Of a stretch of 64,000 nt of DNA, positions 42,943 to 50,655 are shown piece by piece. The DNA comes from an uncultured Erythrobacter sp. (GTDB lineage: Bacteria; Pseudomonadota; Alphaproteobacteria; Sphingomonadales; Sphingomonadaceae). The stretch spans positions 1,364,001-1,428,000 of the forward strand of contig CANNBH010000001.1 in NCBI GenBank assembly GCA_947502815.1. The letters are read 5' to 3'. A program made the translations under genes and the position numbers. Numbering within the stretch: the first letter of the stretch is position 1; each line of letters begins with the position of its first letter. The notes under the pieces are model-generated. The model saw only the letters and a list, made by a program, of their open reading frames with translations, had not been told where the DNA came from and searched no databases.

Positions 42943-44270
42943 TGTGGTGCCCTAGCTAGCAGTTCCATAAATGTCGGAAAGCTTGTGGCAATCGGTGCCG
43001 TATCGTCGACACAGACACCGTCGCGGCTTGCCAACCCCGCAACGGCCATCGCCATCGCAATGCGGTGATCGAGCTTCGTCTCTACGCTTGCGCTGTCTGG
43101 TGTGCCGGGAATTGGGTCGCCACTCGTGCCGTGAATGACGAGGCCGTCCTCGTTCTCTTCCAGCGATACACCCGCCAGCGTCAGCGCGTTGGCCATGGTC
43201 GCCAATCGGTCGCTTTCCTTGACGCGCAGTTCTTCGAGGCCTGTCGTCCGGGTCGTCCCTTTGGCCAGAGCCGCTGCCACGAACAAGACTGGAAATTCAT
43301 CGACCATGCTGGGCACGATCGCGGGATCAACATCAATGCCGGTTAGTGCGGAGTGCCGCACGCGCAAGTCCGCCACGGGTTCGCCGCCGACTTCGCGCGG
43401 GTCCACCTCTTCGATGTTTCCGCCCATTTGGCGCAGCACGGTGACAATTCCGGCGCGGGTTGCGTTCAATCCGACGTTTTCGATCAAAAGATCGCTGCCC
43501 GGCACGATCAACGCCGCGACGATAAAGAACGCCGCCGATGATGGGTCGCCGGGCACGACGACATTCTGCGGCTTCAGATCCGCTTCACCGTGGATCGCAA
43601 TGACGCGTTCTGGTCCGTTTGGGCCAGCCTCCTCGCCAATCTCCAAGGTCGCGCCAAATCCAGTGAGCATGCGTTCGGTGTGATCGCGGGTTGCAATCGG
43701 TTCGATCACACGGGTGATGCCCGGCGTGTTGAGCCCGGCCAGCAAAACCGCGCTTTTGACCTGCGCGCTGGCCACAGGAAGGCGGTAGGTGATGGGAACG
43801 GCCGGAGATGCGCCGCGCAGCATCAAGGGCAGAGTGCCCCCTTGGGATGCCTCAAACGTTGCACCCATCAGGCTCAACGGGCCAATCACGCGGTTCATTG
43901 GACGGCCGGAGAGACTCGCATCGCCCGTAAAGGTCGCCGTAATCGCGTGGCTGGCCAGCAATCCCATCATCAACCGTGTTGATGTGCCCGAATTGCCCAT
44001 GTCTAGAGCCTGATGAGGCTCAAGCAATGAACCCAATCCCGCGCCATGGACGCGCCATTCACCATCGGGTGCGCGCTGAATATCCGCGCCCAATTGCCGA
44101 ATGGCCGCGGCTGTTGCGAGGACGTCTTCTCCCTCGAGCAAGCCGGTGATGCGGCTTTCGCCCACAGCAAGTCCTGCAAACATCAACGATCTGTGGCTGA
44201 TCGATTTGTCGCCGGGGACGCGGATAGTGCCGCTGAGGGCACCGCTCGAAGTGAAGGTTTGAATAGGCAT
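42939..44270 (-). CDS. aroA: 3-phosphoshikimate 1-carboxyvinyltransferase (EPSP synthase)
   Basis: The real start is the ATG at 44270 (MPIQTFTSSGALSGTIRVPGDKSISHR); the track ORF adds 64 unrelated residues. The 443-residue protein has the substrate motifs PGDKSISHRSLMF, NSGTSTRLMMG, VDEFPVLFVAAALAKG and KESDRLATMANAL. It transfers enolpyruvate from PEP to shikimate-3-phosphate in aromatic amino acid synthesis. Residue pattern NSGTSTRLMMG suggests a class II-like enzyme, but glyphosate sensitivity cannot be judged here. It heads the operon through two small membrane genes to cmk. Confidence 0.96.
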   Translation of the reverse strand: MPIQTFTSSGALSGTIRVPGDKSISHRSLMFAGLAVGESRITGLLEGEDVLATAAAIRQLGADIQRAPDGEWRVHGAGLGSLLEPHQALDMGNSGTSTRLMMGLLASHAITATFTGDASLSGRPMNRVIGPLSLMGATFEASQGGTLPLMLRGASPAVPITYRLPVASAQVKSAVLLAGLNTPGITRVIEPIATRDHTERMLTGFGATLEIGEEAGPNGPERVIAIHGEADLKPQNVVVPGDPSSAAFFIVAALIVPGSDLLIENVGLNATRAGIVTVLRQMGGNIEEVDPREVGGEPVADLRVRHSALTGIDVDPAIVPSMVDEFPVLFVAAALAKGTTRTTGLEELRVKESDRLATMANALTLAGVSLEENEDGLVIHGTSGDPIPGTPDSASVETKLDHRIAMAMAVAGLASRDGVCVDDTAPIATSFPTFMELLARAPQ

Positions 44271-44421
44271 TTCAGCGGCGGTCTTTGACAGCGCCGTGGC
44301 CCTATGGCAAGGCGCGCTCCAATTCAGGTCAGCCCTTGATTCCGGGCCGACCCGGTCCAATACAATGTCTTCCAATTTTGAGCGTTCGTCACGCGGCGAA
44401 CCAATCCAAGGATACCAACAC

Positions 44422-44766
44422 ATGGCGAAGCCAGAATGGGGCACCAAGCGTTCCTGCCCCAAATGCGGGGAACGCTTTTACGATCTGGGCAAAGATGATC
44501 CGGTTACCTGCATCGAATGCGGTGAAACCTGGGATCCAGAACCCGTGCTGAAATCGAAACAGCCTATCCCGTTCGAAGCGGCCAAGAAGAAAGACGGCGA
44601 GGCAGACACCGATCTTGCGGCCGACGATACAGATGATGAACTGAAAGACATCGAAAACATCGACGACGAAGAAGATTCGCCCGATAACGATGTTGATCTC
44701 GGCGGCGACGATGACCTTGGCGTGACCAAGGGCAAAGGCGACGATGAAGGCGCTGCAGAAATCTGA
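44422..44766 (+). CDS. TIGR02300 (FYDLN acid) family protein
   Basis: The start is the ATG at 44422 (MAKPEWGTKR). The 114-residue protein has a small zinc ribbon (CPKCGERFYDLGKDDPVTCIECG). After it comes a very acidic, disordered tail of Asp/Glu blocks (DDTDDELKDIENIDDEED). This layout defines the TIGR02300 family of alphaproteobacteria, whose function is unknown. Zinc binding by the two CxxC pairs is inferred. It is divergent from aroA with a 151-base gap. Confidence 0.92.
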   Translation: MAKPEWGTKRSCPKCGERFYDLGKDDPVTCIECGETWDPEPVLKSKQPIPFEAAKKKDGEADTDLAADDTDDELKDIENIDDEEDSPDNDVDLGGDDDLGVTKGKGDDEGAAEI

Positions 44767-44976
44767 TTTGGTCGCAGCGCATCAGCGCTGCGATTTCCTC
44801 GCGCAACCGGCCTAGTGGCCGCGTTGCTGCGGGGGCCCAGTCAGGCTTTGCGATTTGGCAGTTCCGGATCGCGACATAAATTGCTTGCGTTTCCCAAGGG
44901 ACAGCCATAGAGCGCGCGTCTCTTGCGAAAGCAGGGCTGTGATCCCATCTTTACAGGGGTCACAAATTGATGAGAT

Positions 44977-45052
44977 GGGGCCTTAGCTCAGCTGGGAGAG
45001 CGCAACACTGGCAGTGTTGAGGTCAGCGGTTCGATCCCGCTAGGCTCCACCA
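44977..45052 (+). tRNA. tRNA-Ala (anticodon GGC)
   Basis: A complete cloverleaf is present: acceptor GGGGCCT / AGGCTCC, a GCTCAGCTGGGAGAGC D-arm, and anticodon stem CAACA/TGTTG around CTGGCAG with anticodon GGC. The T-arm is GCGGTTCGATCCCGC. CCA is encoded at 45050-45052. Length 76 nt. Confidence 0.97.
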
Positions 45053-45182
45053 TCGAAACATATTTTATGGGTTTCCTTTCAAGGAGGCTCAGCACGCTGG
45101 CCAACGAGGTTTCGTTCGCCGGCGTTTTTCGCGTTTATCGGGCGGTCCTGAGTTTGGACCGTTTGAGAGGAGTTTGAAGACG

Positions 45183-46703
45183 ATGTTTGACAATCTGTCC
45201 GACCGCTTAGGTGGAGTCTTCGACCGGCTGAAAGGCCGCGGCGCGCTTAAAGAACAAGACGTGCGTGATGCGATGCGCGAAGTGCGCGTGGCTCTGCTCG
45301 AAGCGGACGTGGCTCTGCCAGTTGCGCGCCGTTTCATTGACGCGGTTACTGAAAAGGCTGTTGGGCAAAACGTTCTCGGCTCGGTCACTCCGGGTCAGCA
45401 AGTGGTCAAGATCGTCCATGACGAACTGGTCGCAATGCTGTCAGGCGACAGCGAAGGCGTTGACGATCATGGCGCGGTTGAGGGGTTGAACCTCGAAGCC
45501 AAGCCGCCGGTTGTCGTCATGATGGTTGGTTTGCAGGGCTCTGGTAAGACCACCACGACCGCCAAACTCGGCAAATTGATCCGCGAAAAGCATGGCAAGA
45601 AAGCCATGATGGCATCGCTCGACGTCAATCGCCCGGCTGCGCAAGAGCAGTTGGCCGTGCTTGGCGAACAAGTCGATATTGCGACCCTGCCGATTGTGGC
45701 GGGCCAACAGCCGGTTGATATTGCGCGGCGTGCGATGGAATCGGCGCGGCTTCAGAACTTCGATGTGCTGTTGCTCGATACCGCTGGCCGTTTGCACGTT
45801 GACGAAGCCTTGATGGCGGAAATGAAGGCGGTCTCCAGCGTTTCGGCCCCTACCGAAGTGCTGCTCGTCGTCGATGCCCTAACGGGTCAGGACGCGGTCA
45901 ATGTCGCGCAAAGCTTCTCTGGCGAAGTGCCGCTGACCGGTGTGGTCCTCACCCGGATGGACGGCGATGCGCGCGGCGGTGCGGCTTTGTCGATGCGCGC
46001 CGTTACGGGCAAGCCGATCAAATTTGCAGGGACCGGCGAAAAACTGGACGCGATCGAAGCGTTCCGGCCCAGCTCTGTTGCGGACCGCATTCTTGGCATG
46101 GGCGACGTTGTCAGCCTGGTCGAAAAAGCCGCCGCAACGATCAAAGAAGACGAAGCGGCCAAGCTTGCTGAGAACTTTGAAAAGGGCAAATTCGATCTCG
46201 ATGATCTGCGTATGCAATTGAAGCAAATGCAGAATATGGGCGGCCTTGGCATGCTCGCAGGCATGATGCCGGGTATGAAAAAGGCAAAGGCCGCGATGGC
46301 CGCGTCAAATATGGACGACAAGGTTTTGGTCCATATGGATGCGATCATTGGGTCAATGACGTCCAAAGAACGCTCAAACCCCAATCTGATGAATGCCAAA
46401 CGGAAAAAGCGCGTGGCAGCAGGCAGCGGCACCGATGTTCAATCGGTCAACAAGGTGCTCAAAATGCATCAGGAAATGGGCCGCGCGATGAAGCAGCTTA
46501 AGAAAATGGGCGGCCTGAAAAGCCTCGCTGCGATGTTCGGCGGCGGTGGCGGCGGTATGGGCGGCGGCGCAGGTGGCGGTATGCCTCCCGGTATGGGCGG
46601 GGGCGGTTTGCCCGGCCTTGGCGGGCCCGGCGGCATGGGTGGCGGAATGGGCGGAGGAATGCCCCCAGGGCTCCCCGGCTTAGGCGGTCCTAAAAAGAAA
46701 TAA
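45183..46703 (+). CDS. ffh: Signal recognition particle protein Ffh
   Basis: The ATG at 45183 (MFDNLSDRLGGVFDRLKGRG) has GGAG upstream; the track TTG start is 9 bases earlier. The 506-residue protein has the N-domain, G1 GLQGSGKTTTTAKLG, DTAGRLHVDEALM (G3) and TRMDGDARGGAALS (G4 region). The Met-rich M domain (about 310-445) binds 4.5S RNA and signal peptides. A final 60-residue tail is almost entirely Gly, Met and Pro (GGGMPPGMGGGG type). Ffh with FtsY targets inner-membrane proteins to the Sec translocon. It precedes rpsP by 51 bases. Confidence 0.97.
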   Translation: MFDNLSDRLGGVFDRLKGRGALKEQDVRDAMREVRVALLEADVALPVARRFIDAVTEKAVGQNVLGSVTPGQQVVKIVHDELVAMLSGDSEGVDDHGAVEGLNLEAKPPVVVMMVGLQGSGKTTTTAKLGKLIREKHGKKAMMASLDVNRPAAQEQLAVLGEQVDIATLPIVAGQQPVDIARRAMESARLQNFDVLLLDTAGRLHVDEALMAEMKAVSSVSAPTEVLLVVDALTGQDAVNVAQSFSGEVPLTGVVLTRMDGDARGGAALSMRAVTGKPIKFAGTGEKLDAIEAFRPSSVADRILGMGDVVSLVEKAAATIKEDEAAKLAENFEKGKFDLDDLRMQLKQMQNMGGLGMLAGMMPGMKKAKAAMAASNMDDKVLVHMDAIIGSMTSKERSNPNLMNAKRKKRVAAGSGTDVQSVNKVLKMHQEMGRAMKQLKKMGGLKSLAAMFGGGGGGMGGGAGGGMPPGMGGGGLPGLGGPGGMGGGMGGGMPPGLPGLGGPKKK

Positions 46704-46754
46704 GTTCACGAAATCTATCAAATTCAAATGTTTAATCTCGAAAGGTAATATCCA

Positions 46755-47273
46755 ATGGCAATTTCACTCCGTCTGTCGCGTGGCGGCGCGAAGAAGCGTC
46801 CTTACTACCGCATCGTGGCTGCCGACAGCCGCAGCCCGCGTGATGGTAAGTATCTGGAGCAAATCGGCACCTACAACCCGCTGCTCGCCAAAGACGACGA
46901 GAACCGCGTCAAGCTGATCGAAGATCGCGTGCGTTACTGGATCGGCGTTGGCGCACAGCCTTCGGACCGTGTTCTGCGTTTCCTCGATGCAGCTGGCATC
47001 ATGGAGCGCACCGCGCGCAACAATCCGAACAAAGCGAAGCCCGGCGAGAAAGCGACCGAGCGCGCTGAAGAGAAGGCTGAAAAGGCTAAGGAAGCTGAAG
47101 AAGCGGCAAAAGCTGCTGAAGAAGAAGCCAAGGCCACTGCTGAGGCGCCTGCTGAAGTAGAGCCAGCCGCTGAAGAAGCCGCACCTGAGGCACCTGCCGA
47201 AGAAGCAGCGCCAGAAGCTGCTGCCGAAGAAGCGCCTGCTGAAGACGCTGGCGAAGACAAAGCTGAGGGTTAA
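46755..47273 (+). CDS. rpsP: 30S ribosomal protein S16 with long Ala/Glu tail
   Basis: Residues 1-80 are canonical S16 ([31 protein letters not shown]). The remaining 90 residues are a low-complexity Ala/Glu/Lys/Pro extension ([23 protein letters not shown]). Alphaproteobacterial S16 proteins often have some extension, but this one is more than the length of the core domain. AAGGTAATATCC precedes the ATG. It opens the rpsP-rimM-trmD-rplS block. Confidence 0.97.
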   Translation: MAISLRLSRGGAKKRPYYRIVAADSRSPRDGKYLEQIGTYNPLLAKDDENRVKLIEDRVRYWIGVGAQPSDRVLRFLDAAGIMERTARNNPNKAKPGEKATERAEEKAEKAKEAEEAAKAAEEEAKATAEAPAEVEPAAEEAAPEAPAEEAAPEAAAEEAPAEDAGEDKAEG

Positions 47274-47353
47274 GCCCAGCGGGTTCATGGTTGGGTCTGC
47301 CGAAACGCAAATGCGCGGATCGGCAGGCCCAGCGTGAACCGAAACACACTGCT

Positions 47354-47857
47354 GTGTCCGACGAACTCATCATCCTTGCCGCGGTAACTGGCGCTCATGG
47401 CGTGTCAGGGGAAGTGCGCCTGAAATTGCTGGGCGAGGGGCTTGAGGCCTTGCGTCAGCATTCCGTTTTCAACGGCGGCGCTCTCACTCTCAAAAAAGTC
47501 CGCTCTGACAACAAAGGCGGCGCGATCGCGCGCTTTGCCGAAGTGCAGGGCCGCAATGCAGCGGAAAAAATGCGCGGCACGACCATCGGTGTTGAGCGTG
47601 ATGAGTTGCCCTCCTTGGACGAGGGAGAATATTACCACCGCGATTTGATCGACCTCACCGCTCAAACTGATGCGGGCGACCCTTTGGGCAGCGTCACTGC
47701 GGTGGAGAATTTTGGCGCGACAGACATTGTGGAGATCACCCTCGATCCGCCTCCGGAGAAAGGGATGAAGACCCTGATGGTCCCGATGACCAAGGCCGCC
47801 GTTCTGGATTGGGACGACACGCGGCTTGTGATTTCCAAGGATTTCGCCGACCAATAG
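47354..47857 (+). CDS. rimM: 16S rRNA processing protein RimM
   Basis: No ATG is available; I choose the GTG at 47354 (MSDELIILAAVTGAHGVSGEVRLK). The track begins at a TTG 63 bases earlier, which would add 21 residues not in the family. The 167-residue protein has the RimM N-domain (GAHGVSGEVRLKLLGEG) and the C-terminal PRC barrel (EYYHRDLIDLTAQT, then MKTLMVPMTKAAVLDWD). It assists 30S head assembly by binding S19. The next ORF starts 5 bases after its stop, where trmD would normally be. Confidence 0.93.
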   Translation: MSDELIILAAVTGAHGVSGEVRLKLLGEGLEALRQHSVFNGGALTLKKVRSDNKGGAIARFAEVQGRNAAEKMRGTTIGVERDELPSLDEGEYYHRDLIDLTAQTDAGDPLGSVTAVENFGATDIVEITLDPPPEKGMKTLMVPMTKAAVLDWDDTRLVISKDFADQ

Positions 47858-47862
47858 GCGGT

Positions 47863-48429
47863 ATGACCGCCGCGCCCGCCTTTGCCTCTGATCTCTGGAA
47901 GCGGCTCGCCGCTTATGAGGTGGGTCCAAAAGGCGCATCGCTTTCGTTCGCCGCGCGGCTTGCCCGAGAAAACCGGTGGAGCGAGGCGCATGCACAATTG
48001 GTGATCCAAGAATACAAACGGTTTTGCTATCTCGCTGTTACCGCAGGCCAACAAGTCACGCCGTCTGATGCGGTGGATCAAGTGTGGCACCTGCACCTGA
48101 CCTACAGCCGCGATTACTGGCAGGAATTTTGCCCCAATGTCCTTCGCGCTGATCTGCACCACGGGCCAACCGCTGGCGGGACAGTGGAGCGCGCGCGCTA
48201 TTACGATCAATACGCGGCCACGCTTGCGTCGTATGAAACCGCCTTTGATGCTGTTCCGCCAATCGATATTTGGCCCGATGCGGCGCGGCGTTTTGGGTTC
48301 GATCCAAAGGGGCTTCGCGTTAACCCGCAAGATGTTATGATCCTCGATAGGCGTTTTGCGATTGTTGGCGCAGCAGGGTGGATCGCTCTGGGCATTGTGA
48401 TTGCAGTTTTGGTTGGAGTGTTTGTCTGA
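47863..48429 (+). CDS. Glycine-rich-domain-containing-protein (GRDP)-like protein
   Basis: The 188-residue protein starts at the ATG at 47863. It contains DAVDQVWHLHLTYSRDYWQEFCPNV and LHHGPTAGG, the conserved core of the GRDP-like (PF07173-type) family. One C-terminal membrane helix (about residues 165-186) follows. In other bacteria this family commonly pairs with TIGR04222 membrane proteins, and here the next gene is one, beginning directly after this stop (TGAATG). Function unknown; a membrane complex of the two is inferred. It begins the accessory insert inside the rpsP-rplS operon. Confidence 0.8.
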   Translation: MTAAPAFASDLWKRLAAYEVGPKGASLSFAARLARENRWSEAHAQLVIQEYKRFCYLAVTAGQQVTPSDAVDQVWHLHLTYSRDYWQEFCPNVLRADLHHGPTAGGTVERARYYDQYAATLASYETAFDAVPPIDIWPDAARRFGFDPKGLRVNPQDVMILDRRFAIVGAAGWIALGIVIAVLVGVFV

Positions 48430-49242
48430 ATGGAGTTCTTTGCGTCTTATACCGGGGCTGATTTCCTAGCGTTTTACGCGGTGATGCTGGCGACATGCGT
48501 GTTTGCGGGCCTGTGGATCCCTGCCAATTTGCGCCCGGTGGGGCAGACTGGCCGCGTTAAAGAGCTTGAGGACCTCTCGGTTCTTTCTGGCGGGAACGAT
48601 CGGCATGCGACCGCCTTATTGACCAACCTTTTTGCGCGCGGCGGGGTGCAGTCTGAGGATAAGGTCCGTGTCCGTGTGGTGCAAAAAGATTTAGACGTCA
48701 GTGAGGCAGAGCGCACGATCCTTAAAGAGATCGGCACGCTAAAACTGGCCCATATTCGGAACTCTCTTAAACCCTATGCGCGCACAGTAGAGGAACGGTT
48801 GATCAACGGCGGCTTGCTGATGGATCAGGGGCAGAGATTGCAGCTTCGGGTGTTATCTCTCCTCCCGTACATCGTGATCATCGCAATTGGCGTGTATCGC
48901 CAACAGGCAGGCGCGGCCTTGGGCGAGCCCACGAATTTTCTGGTCGGATTTCTGCTGCTCACCTTTGGGCTTGGCATCATTCGCTTTGTTCGCTCGAATC
49001 CCCGCACTTTGGCTGGCAACGAAGCGCTGCACGCTGCTCAAACCGAAGCCGCACGGATACGCACTGCGCCCACTGCACCCGAAGCAGGCTTTGCCGTCGC
49101 CTTGTTTGGCACCGCCGTGCTGGTTGGTACCCCGTGGGAACCTGTTCACGCCATGCGAGGTGGCTGGGATGGCAGCAACGCTGGGGATGGCGTTGATGGC
49201 GGTGGCTGCGGAGGGGGCGGCTGCGGCGGTTGCGGCGGATAG
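48430..49242 (+). CDS. TIGR04222 domain-containing membrane protein
   Basis: The 270-residue protein has an N-terminal helix (about 10-30) and a cytoplasmic or periplasmic middle with LEDLSVLSGGNDRHATALLTNLFARGGV. Two further helices lie near 138-155 and 165-185. It ends in a Gly/Cys tail (GGGCGGGGCGGCGG). This is the hallmark layout of TIGR04222 proteins. The closely spaced C-terminal cysteines may bind metal or be modified; this is inference. Its ATG abuts the stop of the GRDP-like gene, so the pair is co-translated. Confidence 0.82.
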   Translation: MEFFASYTGADFLAFYAVMLATCVFAGLWIPANLRPVGQTGRVKELEDLSVLSGGNDRHATALLTNLFARGGVQSEDKVRVRVVQKDLDVSEAERTILKEIGTLKLAHIRNSLKPYARTVEERLINGGLLMDQGQRLQLRVLSLLPYIVIIAIGVYRQQAGAALGEPTNFLVGFLLLTFGLGIIRFVRSNPRTLAGNEALHAAQTEAARIRTAPTAPEAGFAVALFGTAVLVGTPWEPVHAMRGGWDGSNAGDGVDGGGCGGGGCGGCGG

Positions 49243-49264
49243 GGCGGGCGGTTAGAGGGCCGGT

Positions 49265-50218
49265 ATGACCAAACTCAACGTAGCAATTTGCCAAGCCGCG
49301 CCGATCCCGCTGGATTTCACCGGCGGGATTGATAAGGCGACCCGGCTGGCGCGCGAAGCGATCGAGGGCGGGGCGCAGTTCGTCGCGTTTGGAGAGACGT
49401 TTTTGGGCGGTTATCCGCTGTGGCTCGACGAAGCACCCGGCGCGGCTCTCTGGGATCATCCCGGCTCCAAGGCTCTGCATGCGATCATGCTGGATCAGGC
49501 GATCGTGCCGGGTGATGAGCGGCTGCTGCCCTTGCAGGAACTGTGCGATGCCACCGGCGCCTGTATCTCGCTGGGCGCGCATGAACGGGTGCGTCAGAGC
49601 CTTTACAACAACCAATTGATGTTCCGCCCCGGCGAAGCGCCTCTGGACCACCGTAAATTGGTGCCAACGCATGGCGAGCGGCTGATCTGGATGCGCGGGG
49701 ATGGATCGACCATCGGCGTGCATCAGGCGGAATGGGGCAAGGCGGGCAATTTGATCTGCTGGGAGCACTGGATGCCGCTGGCGCGCGCGGCGATGCACAA
49801 TCTGGGCGAGGCGGTCCATGTCGCAGCTTGGCCGACCGTGCGCGAGGAATATGCGCTGGCCTCGCGCCATTATGCGATGGAGGGCCGGTGCTTTGTGCTT
49901 GCGGCGGGGTTGGTGCAGCACCGCGATGATTTGTTTGATGGGCTAGAGCGAGTGGGCGGATCGGCCGAGGCGCTGGAGTTGTTTGAGGCGATTGAGAGCG
50001 ATGTGCTCAATCGCGGCCAATCAATGATCGCTGCGCCGGATGCGCGGGTTTTGGCCCAAGCAGGCGAGGGCGAGGAAATTTTGCACGCCGAGCTGGATTT
50101 GAGCGAGATCGGCGGCGGGCTGGCGAGCCTAGACACAGACGGCCATTATTCGCGGCCCGATGTGTTTGAATTGAATGTCGATACGCGGGCGAAGGATGGG
50201 GTGAAATGGGTGGGTTGA
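49265..50218 (+). CDS. Carbon-nitrogen hydrolase (nitrilase family)
   Basis: The 317-residue enzyme shows the catalytic triad Glu44 (FGETFLGGYPLW), Lys131 (HRKLVPTHGERLIW) and Cys165 (LICWEHWMP). It fits the nitrilase/cyanide-hydrolase branch, which cleaves nitriles to acids and ammonia; the substrate here is unknown. Its last 13 bases overlap the next small ORF, whose ATG (50206) lies inside the TGG of the nitrilase C-terminus. A second copy of its final 31 bases lies at 50625-50655, part of the tandem module before trmD. Confidence 0.92.
   Translation: MTKLNVAICQAAPIPLDFTGGIDKATRLAREAIEGGAQFVAFGETFLGGYPLWLDEAPGAALWDHPGSKALHAIMLDQAIVPGDERLLPLQELCDATGACISLGAHERVRQSLYNNQLMFRPGEAPLDHRKLVPTHGERLIWMRGDGSTIGVHQAEWGKAGNLICWEHWMPLARAAMHNLGEAVHVAAWPTVREEYALASRHYAMEGRCFVLAAGLVQHRDDLFDGLERVGGSAEALELFEAIESDVLNRGQSMIAAPDARVLAQAGEGEEILHAELDLSEIGGGLASLDTDGHYSRPDVFELNVDTRAKDGVKWVG
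50180..50210 (+). repeat. Nitrilase-tail repeat, copy 1 (in the intact gene)
   Basis: 31 bases encoding the nitrilase C-terminus ([10 protein letters not shown]) match 50625-50655 with 2 mismatches. Both copies end in the ATGGG that starts the following small membrane ORF. Confidence 0.9.
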
Positions 50219-50532
50219 TCGTTTCCGGTCTCGTCGCGGCAATTGTGGTCAGTGGCATTGTCATTGGAGTTTCAGTTGCAATTGGCTGGCTCGCGAATCG
50301 AGTTTTGCGTGATGCCTACGAACCGACCCTAGCTTTTATGACCTCTGGGATAGTGCCAGTTGGCTTGCTGGGTTGGAGTATCGTCAGCTTTTCCGTGGGC
50401 GATTGCTGCGAAACTGGTGCGCAGGCGCAGGGCGCTATCATGTCGATGATAGTGCACGCCGCCCTACTTCTTATCGCTTGGCCTCTTGGTTATAGGGCCA
50501 ATTTATGGGTGGTTGAACGTTCAAGAGCATGA
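50206..50532 (+). CDS. Small three-helix membrane protein, first of two in the trmD slot
   Basis: The 108-residue protein has three predicted helices (about 5-28, 44-64 and 77-98) with a GDCCET loop holding two adjacent cysteines. The ATG lies in the nitrilase tail, and the TGA overlaps the ATG of the duplicated trmD head (ATGA). Hand counts give about 54% GC, lower than the nitrilase. No family recognised. It has the same length and topology as the 105-aa ORF at 50651 and may be a diverged relative. Confidence 0.75.
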   Translation: MGGLIVSGLVAAIVVSGIVIGVSVAIGWLANRVLRDAYEPTLAFMTSGIVPVGLLGWSIVSFSVGDCCETGAQAQGAIMSMIVHAALLLIAWPLGYRANLWVVERSRA

Positions 50533-50603
50533 CCTTCGCCGTCCAAATCCTTACCCTTTACCCTGAGATGTTCCCCGGCTCGCTCGGTCAATCGCTTGCG
50601 GGC
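50529..50603 (+). repeat. trmD-head repeat, extra copy
   Basis: 75 bases equal to the first 25 codons of trmD (50968-51042) with 8 differences. Seven are synonymous third-position changes and one changes Ala5 to Val. Homology stops abruptly after GGC at 50603. Confidence 0.93.
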
Positions 50604-50624
50604 AACGCAAACAGGCCCGGTTTT

Positions 50625-50655
50625 GATACGCGGGCTAAGGATGGTGTGAAATGGG
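50625..50655 (+). repeat. Nitrilase-tail repeat, copy 2
   Basis: 29 of 31 bases match 50180-50210. It is read in the nitrilase frame within the chimeric ORF and supplies the ATG of the next membrane-protein gene. Confidence 0.9.
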
